From assembly GCF_001984175.1 (NCBI RefSeq), contig NZ_MTQP01000060.1, positions 186,001 to 250,000 on the forward strand: a DNA stretch of 64,000 nucleotides, read 5' to 3'. This DNA comes from Saccharothrix sp. ALI-22-I (GTDB lineage: Bacteria; Actinomycetota; Actinomycetes; Mycobacteriales; Pseudonocardiaceae). Position 1 is the stretch's first letter, and every line of letters begins with the position of its first letter. This document shows positions 41,973 through 48,925 of this stretch, in pieces. The notes beneath the pieces were generated by a model. That model was not told the origin of the DNA. It made no database searches and saw nothing but the letters and a program-made list of their open reading frames with translations. The position numbers were made by a program, and so were the translations under genes.

Positions 41973-42005
41973 GCGCCGGGGCCGACGTGCGGTCGGCCCC
42001 GGCGC
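41973..42005 (-). terminator. Terminator left by a decayed gene
   Basis: Perfect 14-bp stem GCGCCGGGGCCGAC, 5-nt loop. It follows an orphan C-terminal coding fragment at 42012-42078 and precedes the 111-aa gene by 22 bp. Confidence 0.65.
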
Positions 42006-42011
42006 GGGGCT

Positions 42012-42078
42012 GATCAGGTGACCTCGATGCCGGTCGCGGCGTCGTGGTTACGGTTGGGGAAGCCGTCGTGGTTGAGCG
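42012..42078 (-). pseudogene. Orphan C-terminal gene fragment
   Basis: Twenty codons ending NHDAATGIEVT and a TGA, enclosed between the terminator of the 199-aa gene (42080-42125) and its own terminator (41973-42005). It has no start or promoter. It looks like the last piece of a unit whose front part was deleted. Very short, so tentative. Confidence 0.3.
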
Positions 42079-42079
42079 T

Positions 42080-42125
42080 GCGGACTGCTCGCGACCGTTG
42101 TGCGGCGCGGCCGTGAGCAGTCCGC
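42080..42125 (-). terminator. Terminator of family F copy 2
   Basis: Stem GCGGACTGCTC/GAGCAGTCCGC, 24-nt loop, 18 bp past the stop at 42143. Confidence 0.65.
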
Positions 42126-42142
42126 CGCGCAGAGCCTTTCGT

Positions 42143-42742
42143 TCAGCCCTGCTGGCGTGCGGCGCGGGCGAATTCCACCGGAGTGAGCAGCACCTTGCCG
42201 TCCCGACGGACGGCGAACTGGATGGTCATCGTGGCGTGGTCGAACGGTGGCGGGCCGTCGATCAGGTCGTACGCGCGCTCCATGTCGGGAACCTCGTGCC
42301 GCTGCACGGTGCCGTCGAGCTGGTTGCGGAAGTCGACGACGAAGGTGCCGGGATCGCGGAAGGTGACGTTGTCGCGCAGGCCGTGCGGGTCCAGCAGCGC
42401 CAGGGCGACGAGGAACCCGCCTTCGACGTGGTCGAGGTCCGAGGCCGCGTCCGCGAAGGAACACGTTCCGTCGGTGGGGTCGTCGAAGTCGTCGGACGGC
42501 GCCGGCAACTGGATGGTCTTCTCCGCTTGGCCGGTCACCTCCGCCAGCGCCGTGCACCCGTCGTTGACGGCGGCGAGCACGGCCGCCAGGACGGGGGCGT
42601 CCAACATGGACATGGCGCGGGCGGCGAGCCAGGCTCCGTTCTGCTGCACTTCGGTGTGCAGGAAGCGCGCGGCGGAGACGATGCGGTGCAAGCCGGGGGG
42701 CAACTGGACGGCGCTGGGCTGGGTAGGGGCGTTGTCGGACAA
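42143..42742 (-). CDS. Unknown 199-aa protein, family F (copy 2), TTG start
   Basis: Starts at TTG 42742, AGGAG 8 nt upstream. Same plan as copy 1: LPPGLHRIVSAARFLHTEV, DAPVLAAVLAAVNDG, IQLPAPSDDF, TDGTCSFADA, ALALLDPHGL, FVVDFRNQLDGTVQRHEV, and a C-terminal RRDGKVLLTPVEFAR. About 35-40% identical to copy 1 by eye. Both copies keep the TDGTCS motif and the paired strands around it. Function unknown. Confidence 0.78.
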   Translation of the reverse strand: MSDNAPTQPSAVQLPPGLHRIVSAARFLHTEVQQNGAWLAARAMSMLDAPVLAAVLAAVNDGCTALAEVTGQAEKTIQLPAPSDDFDDPTDGTCSFADAASDLDHVEGGFLVALALLDPHGLRDNVTFRDPGTFVVDFRNQLDGTVQRHEVPDMERAYDLIDGPPPFDHATMTIQFAVRRDGKVLLTPVEFARAARQQG

Positions 42743-42766
42743 GGGTCTCTCCTGGTGGTTCGGTGT

Positions 42767-42853
42767 TGTCGGGTTCGCGTCGGGATCGGGACGTCACCCC
42801 CGTGCCCGACAAGATCAACTCTAGTGTTTGTGCAGATCACGCGCGGTTGCTTA
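42767..42853 (-). promoter_or_regulatory. Promoter plus structured leader, family F copy 2
   Basis: Box TAAGC, 25 nt, TAGAGT; arms TGTCGG/CCGACG, loop GTGACG, tail CGAACCCGACAA. Confidence 0.82.
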
Positions 42854-42881
42854 CCGCGCGGTTGCGGACCGTTCCGCAGAG

Positions 42882-42933
42882 GGCGGGCGGGGGTGCGTTC
42901 CGGGGTTGCCTCCCCGTCGCGTCCCCGCCCGCC
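42882..42933 (-). terminator. Terminator of the DUF4192 gene
   Basis: Stem GGCGGGCGGGG/CCCCGCCCGCC, 30-nt loop, 16 bp past the stop at 42950. Confidence 0.55.
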
Positions 42934-42949
42934 GCCGGGTCGATCGCCG

Positions 42950-44023
42950 TCAGCGGTCGTAGTGCGGCAAACCCACCACGACCGGCCAACGGTCCAGGTC
43001 GACGTCGCGCGCGATCCCGACGATGTGGTCGAACCGCTTCAAGCCGCTGTCCGAGCGCGCGGCCTCGGACAGCAGTTCGGTCAGCAGGTGGTTGGGCACC
43101 GCGTCCTCGGCGCGGGCCAACGCGCGCAATGTCAGGGCGCGGTCACCGCGCCACAGCGAGTACCAGGCGAGCAGACACGCGACGTCGGCGACGACGGGCG
43201 TGGGGCATGCCCTGGTCAGCTCTCCGAACAGCCGCGCACCGGCGTTGCGCAGGTCGCGGTCGTGGACGTGGCCCATCAGCTTGTCGCGGACGCGCCAGTC
43301 GGCCAGCGCGGCGGCCAGATCGACGATCTCGCCTTCGCACAGTGGTGGAGTCGGGTCGATCGCCGCCATCAGGTGCTTCATGGCCAGGTCGTAGCGGCGG
43401 CGCGACGGGGACGGCCCGCCAGAGTCGGCCGCGACCAGAGTCAGTCCCTCGGCCCAGTGCAGTTGCCCCAAGGCGTCGGCGCGCCGGCGGACCACCTCGT
43501 CCGGATCGGGTGCGACGATCGCCTCCAGTGCCTGCGCGTCGGCGTGGAAGGTGTAGCCGTGGATGTCGGCCGCCATCCCTGCCGGCGTGTCCCGTGGGTC
43601 GACCAGGACCCCGGTCCGGCCGGCGGCGGAAGTCCACACCGCTCCCTCGGTGATCGACGCGACGCGGCACGCGGCGACCGGGTCGGTGCCGACCCGCCGC
43701 AACGCCGCCACCAGCCGGTCGAGCACGTCGGCGGCCGACGTCGGGCCGTGGTGGTCCTCGGCCACGACGGTGAGGGCGATCGCCGGGTCCGCGTTGTCGC
43801 GGTGGAACCGCTGCGCGTACTCGGTGAGGACCTTCTCCGTGTCGTGGTCGAGGTTGACGACCTTCGTCTCGGCGAAGACGCCGGCCCGCCGGCAGGTGAG
43901 CACGGCCTGACCGGCGGTGGGAAGGAATCCGATCTGATAGGGCAGCGTCGACAGGAACAGGGTCGGGTCGGTGAGGGCTTGGTCGGTGACGGGCAGGTGG
44001 TTCGTCCAGGGCTCGTCGAGCAC
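42950..44023 (-). CDS. DUF4192 domain protein
   Basis: 357 aa from a GTG at 44023 behind AGGAG. The order of features fits the actinobacterial DUF4192 family: LSTLPYQIGFLPTAGQAVLT near the start, a helical middle with DVLDRLVAALRRVGTDPVAA and ITEGAVWTS, DTPAGMAADIHGYTFHADAQ with a SRRRYDLAMKHLMA helix, and a C-terminal LLAWYSLWRGDRALTLRALA and AVPNHLLTELLSEA. The role of the family is unknown, but members are frequent in actinomycete chromosomes and plasmids. Length is usual for the family and the gene is intact. Confidence 0.82.
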   Translation of the reverse strand: MLDEPWTNHLPVTDQALTDPTLFLSTLPYQIGFLPTAGQAVLTCRRAGVFAETKVVNLDHDTEKVLTEYAQRFHRDNADPAIALTVVAEDHHGPTSAADVLDRLVAALRRVGTDPVAACRVASITEGAVWTSAAGRTGVLVDPRDTPAGMAADIHGYTFHADAQALEAIVAPDPDEVVRRRADALGQLHWAEGLTLVAADSGGPSPSRRRYDLAMKHLMAAIDPTPPLCEGEIVDLAAALADWRVRDKLMGHVHDRDLRNAGARLFGELTRACPTPVVADVACLLAWYSLWRGDRALTLRALARAEDAVPNHLLTELLSEAARSDSGLKRFDHIVGIARDVDLDRWPVVVGLPHYDR

Positions 44024-44050
44024 TGCTGATCTCCTGGTGAGTGGAGTGGT

Positions 44051-44138
44051 TGTCGGGTTCGTGTCGACCCGAGGGCGTCACCCCAGCGGACCGACACCAC
44101 GGACGTTAACGATCAAGACGCGTGTCCGCTGGCGCTTC
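44051..44138 (-). promoter_or_regulatory. Promoter plus structured leader, DUF4192 gene
   Basis: Box GAAGC, 25 nt, TAACGT; arms GTGTCG/CGACAC, loop GTGACG, tail CGAACCCGACAA. The TTGATC after the -10 box seen in most copies is absent. Confidence 0.75.
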
Positions 44139-44272
44139 GCGCCCGCGCCGTTGTGCGGTCGCGGCCGGACCGGCGCCCCGGCGCCTCGGCTGTCCGGGCG
44201 GTCGGGAGCGGGCGGCGGACGGGGCAGGTGTGGGCCGTGGCGGAGGGTTCGCGCCGACGGCCCGCACCGTGT

Positions 44273-44902
44273 TCACAGCGGGTGGATCTCCTCGTCGCCT
44301 AGGCCCACCCGGACCGGCACCAGCCGGTGCCCGCCGATGCCGCCGACCTCGACGACCGGTGCGTGCGGGTCCTCTTTGCACAGCCGGACGCGCAGGCGAA
44401 GGCCGTGGACCTCCAGGACGTAGGTGTCACCGGCGTCGTCGTGGGTGCGGTCGTGCACTTGCAGTTCGGCCTCGCGCAGCCGGGTCGACTCGCGCGGTGC
44501 CGGCGTTGTGCGCGGGAGCAGTGCGGCGAGGTCGACGTTCCAGCATCCGGGGTGCTGCACCAGGTGTTGCCAACCTCGCGCGGCCGGGTCCAGGCCGTTG
44601 GCCCGTGCCCGGTTCAACACGTGGTGCACCCTCGTCCACCACGCTGATCGGGGAAGGGTCGGAGGGTCGGCGTGCCAGAGCGTGCGGGTGGCGTCGTGCA
44701 CGGCCACCAGGTCGGCCGTGCAGGTTCCGTGTAGTTCCACGGTGATCGTGACCGCGGCGGGGAACCTCTCCTGGATACGCAGCGCGGCCTCGGACAGCAG
44801 TTCGGTGACCGCGCGCTCCTTCAACCGCCAGATTTCGCGCAACGTCGTCCGGGCGGTGTGGTGCGCCGCGCCGATCGGTGTGCGCGGTGAGGTCGTCGAC
44901 AT
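44273..44902 (-). CDS. Unknown 209-aa protein with shared helical module
   Basis: ATG at 44902 behind AAAGG. Residues 35-110 (VTELLSEAALRIQERFPAAV, TITVELHGTCTADLVAVHDA) are the same kind of helix-strand module as in the genes at 24984 and 54665 (HAAxRAL-x-HPxAxxVxVDL). The C-terminal part is beta-rich (YVLEVHGLRLRVRLCKEDPH, APVVEVGGIGGHRLVPVRV). No leader hairpin upstream; probably read with the 342-aa gene. Function unknown. Confidence 0.72.
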   Translation of the reverse strand: MSTTSPRTPIGAAHHTARTTLREIWRLKERAVTELLSEAALRIQERFPAAVTITVELHGTCTADLVAVHDATRTLWHADPPTLPRSAWWTRVHHVLNRARANGLDPAARGWQHLVQHPGCWNVDLAALLPRTTPAPRESTRLREAELQVHDRTHDDAGDTYVLEVHGLRLRVRLCKEDPHAPVVEVGGIGGHRLVPVRVGLGDEEIHPL

Positions 44903-44980
44903 GGCAGGGCCTTTCTGGAATGTGGGGCCGGACTGCGCGGGCCGTCGGTGAGCGAGGCTCGACCGGCGGCCCGCGTCCGA

Positions 44981-46009
44981 TCAGGCGCGGTCGTGGTCGC
45001 GGCCTGCCTCGACCGTCCCGCCGAGGTCGCCGTGTTCGGACAGGGCCAGCACGGTGGCGAGCCCGGCGACGACGCGGTCGGCGCGCGCGGCGGCGGCGGT
45101 CAGGGCCGCGGCGAGTGCGACGCCGCTGTCGACGGTCAGCGGGATGCGGTCGCCGGTGGTGCGCAGGCCGATCAGTCCGGGGTAGTGCACGGGGTCGTGG
45201 ACCACGGCGAAGTTCGGGCCGGCGCGCCAGATCCGGCACTCGGTTCGGGTGGGCGGGGAAGCGGCGTGTCGGACCGTGGCGTGGTCGTCGGCCGGGTACC
45301 GGTGGGGGTGGGCGGCGGCGTGGGCGGCGAGGCGGCGGGCCGCGGGCCGGTCGAGCCAGACCTCGGCGGTCGGGCCGGGCAGGCGGGGAGCGGTCGTGGT
45401 GTCCAGCAGCAGGGCGGGGGCGGCGGGGCCTGTGTCGCGCAACCGCACCGCGATGCTGCCGGTGTCGGTCACGACGATCTCGCGCGCCTGGTTCCAGTGC
45501 GCGGGCAGACCCAGTTCGGTCGAGACGGCGGCGGGTGCGGCGGCGTGCAGTGTCGCGGCGATCTCGGCCAGCACGGCGGGTTCGACACCGCTGTCAGGGC
45601 CGGCTTCGTTGGCCCAGCCCAACGCCACCACGGCGTCGTCGCGCCAGCCGCAGTGCATCAGCACGTGGCCGTCCAGCCAGAAGGCGATGCCTTCGGCGTG
45701 GCGTACGAGCAGCGGCCGGCCGGATTGGGGCAGCTTCGACGACGGCCGCGACGGGCCGCTGCCGAACACGGTGTCCAGGACGTCGGGATCGTCGAGGCGG
45801 TCGGCCAACTCCCGCAGGGACTCCGGCAGGTCGGACAGCAACGGCGTGTGGGCCTGCGACCAGGCGACCAGCCCGTTGGGCAGGACCGGGGCGGCGTACA
45901 CGCGCCCCGCGCTCATCCACAGCGCCCACGTGTACTCGTGGGAGATCAGCAGCGGTGCGCCGGCCGCGGGCAGGTTCGTCGGGTCGAACGGTTCGGTGAA
46001 GACGGACAT
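44981..46009 (-). CDS. Unknown 342-aa protein
   Basis: ATG at 46009 with AGGAGC upstream. N-terminal strands (PLLISHEYTWALWMSAGRVY, AAPVLPNGLVAWS), a second similar set (GRPLLVRHAEGIAFWLDGHV, LMHCGWRDDAVVALGWA) and a third (REIVVTDTGSIAVRLRDTG) suggest a repeated beta-rich fold. The C-terminal region has a helix (SGVALAAALTAAAARADRVV). No catalytic motif recognised. Confidence 0.74.
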   Translation of the reverse strand: MSVFTEPFDPTNLPAAGAPLLISHEYTWALWMSAGRVYAAPVLPNGLVAWSQAHTPLLSDLPESLRELADRLDDPDVLDTVFGSGPSRPSSKLPQSGRPLLVRHAEGIAFWLDGHVLMHCGWRDDAVVALGWANEAGPDSGVEPAVLAEIAATLHAAAPAAVSTELGLPAHWNQAREIVVTDTGSIAVRLRDTGPAAPALLLDTTTAPRLPGPTAEVWLDRPAARRLAAHAAAHPHRYPADDHATVRHAASPPTRTECRIWRAGPNFAVVHDPVHYPGLIGLRTTGDRIPLTVDSGVALAAALTAAAARADRVVAGLATVLALSEHGDLGGTVEAGRDHDRA

Positions 46010-46034
46010 GTGGGATCGCTCCTGGAAAGAGGGT

Positions 46035-46080
46035 TGTCGGGTTCGTCCCCGCGTCCCGGGCGTCACCCCGGAGGCGCGAG
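46035..46080 (-). promoter_or_regulatory. Structured leader without promoter, 342-aa gene
   Basis: Stem TCCGGG/CCCGGGA with outer GCG/CGC, loop GTGACG, tail CGAACCCGACAA. The terminator hairpin of the previous gene ends 8 bp upstream, so there is no room for the usual promoter. Confidence 0.7.
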
Positions 46081-46087
46081 GCTGGGC

Positions 46088-46126
46088 GCCGCCCCGCCCC
46101 GCCGTGGCATGGCATGGCGGGGCGGC
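46088..46126 (-). terminator. Terminator of family A copy 3
   Basis: Perfect 11-bp stem GCCGCCCCGCC, 17-nt loop, 19 bp past the stop at 46145. Confidence 0.65.
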
Positions 46127-46144
46127 GCGGCGCAATGGAGCCGG

Positions 46145-47092
46145 TCAGTTCAGGGTGAGCAGGCGGCGGCACGTCTTTGCCGCGTGCACGGTGCCGCTCG
46201 TCTCGTGGCCGCCGGGGAAGATCACGTGGAAGCGCACCTCGGTCGGTCGGATGCGGTGGCAGTCGCACCAGCGGTCCAGGTGGACCACGGGCACGGCGTC
46301 GCCGATCAGGCGCAACCCGGCCCCAGCCCCGGCCCCGGCGTTCACCCGGAAGTTCACGTACATCCCTTGCAGGAGGCCGGATTGGACGGGGCCGGCGTTG
46401 AGGATCGGGTCGCCCTCCGGCACCGTGTTCCCCGCCTCGGCGACGATGGGCATGATCTGGGCGCGAAGCGTGGCGGAGTCGGCCACGTCCGGACCCGGCA
46501 ACGCGACCAGCGGTGTCCACTCGCGACCGTTGAACATCTCCCACCACAGCCCCGCCAGCACGGCCTTCGGGTCGGCGGTGTCGGACAGCGCCGTCTCCAC
46601 CGTCGCCCGTTGTTCAAGGGTGAGCGGGATGGGACTGACTGCGCGGGGCCGGTGGCGCTGGGCGGGAAGCCCCGGCAAGGGGGCGGGCAGGACGCCGCGC
46701 ACCAACATCTTGCCGTGGCCGCGGATCGCGTGGACCGCTTTGGCCGCCTCGGTCTCGTCGAGCACCGCGCACAGCAACTGCCCGACACCGTCGGGACCGG
46801 GCCGGAACGGCGCGCCATCCTGGCGCGACGCCCGGACGAACGTGTCCAACTCCGCTGCGGAGAACCGGGCCGGGGCGGACGGGGTGAAATGGGTCGGCGT
46901 GCCGTCGCCGTCGTCCTCGATCACCCCGACCGGCCCGAGGTCGGGGTGGTGCAGCGTCGCGGTGAACGCGGCCTGCTCATTCCCGGTGCCCTGCTCGCGG
47001 TAGTCGCTGCTGGTCAGCAGGAACGGTGCTACCACTCCGGTGTGCGGCCACCGCGTGAGCGGCGCGGTCGCGGTGGGGTCGGTCTTGGGCAT
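46145..47092 (-). CDS. Unknown 315-aa protein, family A (copy 3 of 3)
   Basis: ATG at 47092 behind GAGGAGC. Follows the family plan: WPHTGVVAPFLL, FTATLHHPDLGPVG, ALDETEAAKAV-type helix (CAVLDETEAAKAVHAIRGHG), MFNGREWTPLVAL, DRWCDCHRIRP and a C-terminal HAAKTCRRLLTLN. WCxC and the final Cys are conserved as in the other two copies, which supports a structural or metal-binding role for them. Its promoter box overlaps the stop codon of the DpdA-like gene. Confidence 0.8.
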   Translation of the reverse strand: MPKTDPTATAPLTRWPHTGVVAPFLLTSSDYREQGTGNEQAAFTATLHHPDLGPVGVIEDDGDGTPTHFTPSAPARFSAAELDTFVRASRQDGAPFRPGPDGVGQLLCAVLDETEAAKAVHAIRGHGKMLVRGVLPAPLPGLPAQRHRPRAVSPIPLTLEQRATVETALSDTADPKAVLAGLWWEMFNGREWTPLVALPGPDVADSATLRAQIMPIVAEAGNTVPEGDPILNAGPVQSGLLQGMYVNFRVNAGAGAGAGLRLIGDAVPVVHLDRWCDCHRIRPTEVRFHVIFPGGHETSGTVHAAKTCRRLLTLN

Positions 47093-47113
47093 GGTGCTCC
47101 TCGTGTTGTGGGT

Positions 47114-47200
47114 TGTCGGGTTCGTGTGGGGATCAAGGGCGTCACTCCCTGATGCCCGCACAGGAAATCTATCGTTCTGCGAATAGGTGCGCGGCGCTTA
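47114..47200 (-). promoter_or_regulatory. Promoter plus structured leader, family A copy 3
   Basis: Box TAAGC, 24 nt, TAGATT; arms TGTG/CACA with inner ATCAGGG/CCCTTGAT, loop GTGACG. The TAA of the box is the stop codon of the upstream gene. Confidence 0.8.
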
Positions 47201-47956
47201 TTCGATGACCGCGAGGCCACCTTGCGCTGCGGCGTCGAGGAGTTCGTGATTGACGAATTCCAGGCCGCCGCCGATGTAAGTGTCACGCCACCTGTCGAAG
47301 CCGCTGCCGTCGATGCTGTCGACACATTCCAGCCGGATCATGTGTCGGATGCGGTTCAGCGTGTTGACCCTGCCGCCGTGGATGTGCAGGCCACGCCGCT
47401 TTCCTTCCCGGCAGATGTCCGCCATCTCCTGGGACAGCTTGTACTTCGTGGAACCTGCCATGAACAAGGCGCGCAGGTTGGGCCAATCCCACGGGATGCC
47501 CACCTTCTCCGCGCCGTCCTGGACACAGAACGCCAAGGGCAGATGGGACAGCAACGTCGCCCACTCGCAAAAGCGGCGCGCCGTGCCCCGGGCGTCGAAG
47601 GGGACGTCCGGGACGGTGACGAACAGCAGGTTGGGGTGCCACGCCTCACTGCCGAGCCCGTTGCCGTCCCCTTCGTGGACGAAGTGGGTCATCATCGTGG
47701 CGGTGCGTTCGCTGAGCGTCAGCGCCCGTCCCCACAGGGCCTCCTCGATCCGGCCGATCATCGTCACGAAAAGTTTGAGGTTCCAGTCGCTGAAGGCGTC
47801 GTTGTCGAACGCGGTCGGAAATCCGGCGTCCATCGTTTCGCGGATTCTGCCGGCGTGCCGGGGCCGGCCCAGGCGTCCGAGATTGGATGCGTAATGCGGG
47901 TACTTGTCGCGGACCTGGTAGAGCGTGTCCAGTCCGCCGCCGTTGAGGATCAGCAC
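47198..47956 (-). CDS. DpdA/TGT-like TIM-barrel protein (putative 7-deazaguanine DNA transglycosylase family)
   Basis: 252 aa from the GTG at 47956 behind GAGAG. Motifs in order: AFDNDAFSDWN at 49-59, LLFVTVPDVPFDA at 110-122, LAFCVQDG at 141-148, ALFMAGSTKYKLSQE at 164-177, GLHIHGGRVNTLNRIRH at 190-205 and CVDSIDGSGFDRW at 211-223. This order (FDNxxF, PDV, QDG, GSTxxKL, HxGRVNS, DSxDGS) is that of phage and actinobacterial DpdA-like proteins, relatives of tRNA-guanine transglycosylase that insert 7-deazaguanine bases into DNA. The Asp of PDV and the Asp of DSxDG are candidate catalytic residues. No preQ0-synthesis genes are in the window. Assignment by motif only; it could modify RNA or have another role. 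Confidence 0.62.
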   Translation of the reverse strand: MLILNGGGLDTLYQVRDKYPHYASNLGRLGRPRHAGRIRETMDAGFPTAFDNDAFSDWNLKLFVTMIGRIEEALWGRALTLSERTATMMTHFVHEGDGNGLGSEAWHPNLLFVTVPDVPFDARGTARRFCEWATLLSHLPLAFCVQDGAEKVGIPWDWPNLRALFMAGSTKYKLSQEMADICREGKRRGLHIHGGRVNTLNRIRHMIRLECVDSIDGSGFDRWRDTYIGGGLEFVNHELLDAAAQGGLAVIE

Positions 47957-47982
47957 GGGTCTCTCACGTTCCGGGAATGGGT

Positions 47983-48070
47983 TGTCGGGTTCGTGTCCGT
48001 ATCGGGATGTCACTCCCTTTCCCGGACAACCACGACCGTATCGGCCGGCCCGATTGTGCGCTGACGCTTG
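47983..48070 (-). promoter_or_regulatory. Promoter plus structured leader, DpdA-like gene
   Basis: Box CAAGC, 25 nt, TACGGT; arms TGTCCG/CGGACA, inner GGGA/TCCC, loop GTGACA, tail CGAACCCGACAA. The gap 48071-48248 toward the divergent plus-strand gene holds nothing else recognisable. Confidence 0.8.
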
Positions 48071-48248
48071 ACGGCCACGGATGCGCGGTATGTACGCGAC
48101 GGGATTGCGTGTCGGGACAGGCTCCGTCAGACGGTGTGCCGACGCGCCGGTTACCGGAAGTGAATGCGGAGCGTGGTCATGTCCGCACACCGCGCGATAG
48201 TCCGGCGCGTCTGTGCGACTTCCGTGTCGACCGATTTACCATCGGGTC

Positions 48249-48764
48249 ATGGGGGATAGTGATTTTGCGCAGCAAGCACAACAGATCGGGGTCCAAGCAC
48301 TCCGGCCACAGTTCGACGCGCTGAAGGAAGTGGCCGCAGCCGCCGACTCCGCACGCGAAGGGGACAGGCTCCGCGGGAAGGCGCAGAAGAGGGCGGAGGC
48401 GATCAGCAGGCGGGCGGAGCGCGCGATAGCGCGCATCCGCGAACGCGCGGACAAGGCCGCGGCGGCGGTCGCACAGGATGCGGACAAGGCCGTGGCGGAG
48501 GTCGAGCAGCAGACGGCGGAGGAGATCACGCGGCGGGTCGAACGCTGGCGGCGGGCGTGGGCCGCGCTGACGAAGGCGGGGTGGACCCGCCCGCAACTGC
48601 GGGCCACGTCGATCGCCAACCTGAAGCCTCCGGCCGCACCCCGCGCGAAGACCCTGGCGAAACCGCCCACTCCCGCCGCGACGGCCGAGCCGCCGGAGCT
48701 CGAAGCGCCAGCCGGTGATATCACCGGGCGAGGGGCTTCCGCGCGACACGACGTCACGGGCTGA
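48249..48764 (+). CDS. Coiled-coil Ala-rich protein
   Basis: 171 aa on the plus strand from the ATG at 48249. No Shine-Dalgarno; a TACCAT box 6-7 nt upstream suggests a leaderless transcript. Residues 20-110 are charged heptad-like helix (GKAQKRAEAISRRAERAIAR, IRERADKAAAAVAQDADKAV), then RRVERWRRAWAALTKAGWTR, and a Pro/Ala-rich tail. It resembles small actinomycete coiled-coil proteins without assigned role. Divergent from the DpdA-like gene. Confidence 0.68.
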   Translation: MGDSDFAQQAQQIGVQALRPQFDALKEVAAAADSAREGDRLRGKAQKRAEAISRRAERAIARIRERADKAAAAVAQDADKAVAEVEQQTAEEITRRVERWRRAWAALTKAGWTRPQLRATSIANLKPPAAPRAKTLAKPPTPAATAEPPELEAPAGDITGRGASARHDVTG

Positions 48765-48879
48765 GCGACCGCACGGTGGCCCCCGGTTCGGCGACGGACG
48801 GTGGGGCCGGCGCGGCGGCGGGTGAATCGCGGTACCGGTCGCCCGGCCTGCTGCGGGAACGACGGAGGCGTCGACGATG

Positions 48880-48915
48880 GTGTTCGGGTCCGCCCGGATG
48901 ACGGACCCGAACACC
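48880..48915 (-). terminator. Terminator of the 338-aa gene
   Basis: Perfect 14-bp stem GGTGTTCGGGTCCG, 8-nt loop, 11 bp past the stop at 48926. Confidence 0.78.
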
Positions 48916-48925
48916 GTCTCGGGGT

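Noticed and set aside
42044..47152. Long plus-strand frames opposite 42-47 kb
   Set aside because: Antisense shadows of the DUF4192, 342-aa and family A genes; no ribosome binding sites or familiar motifs.
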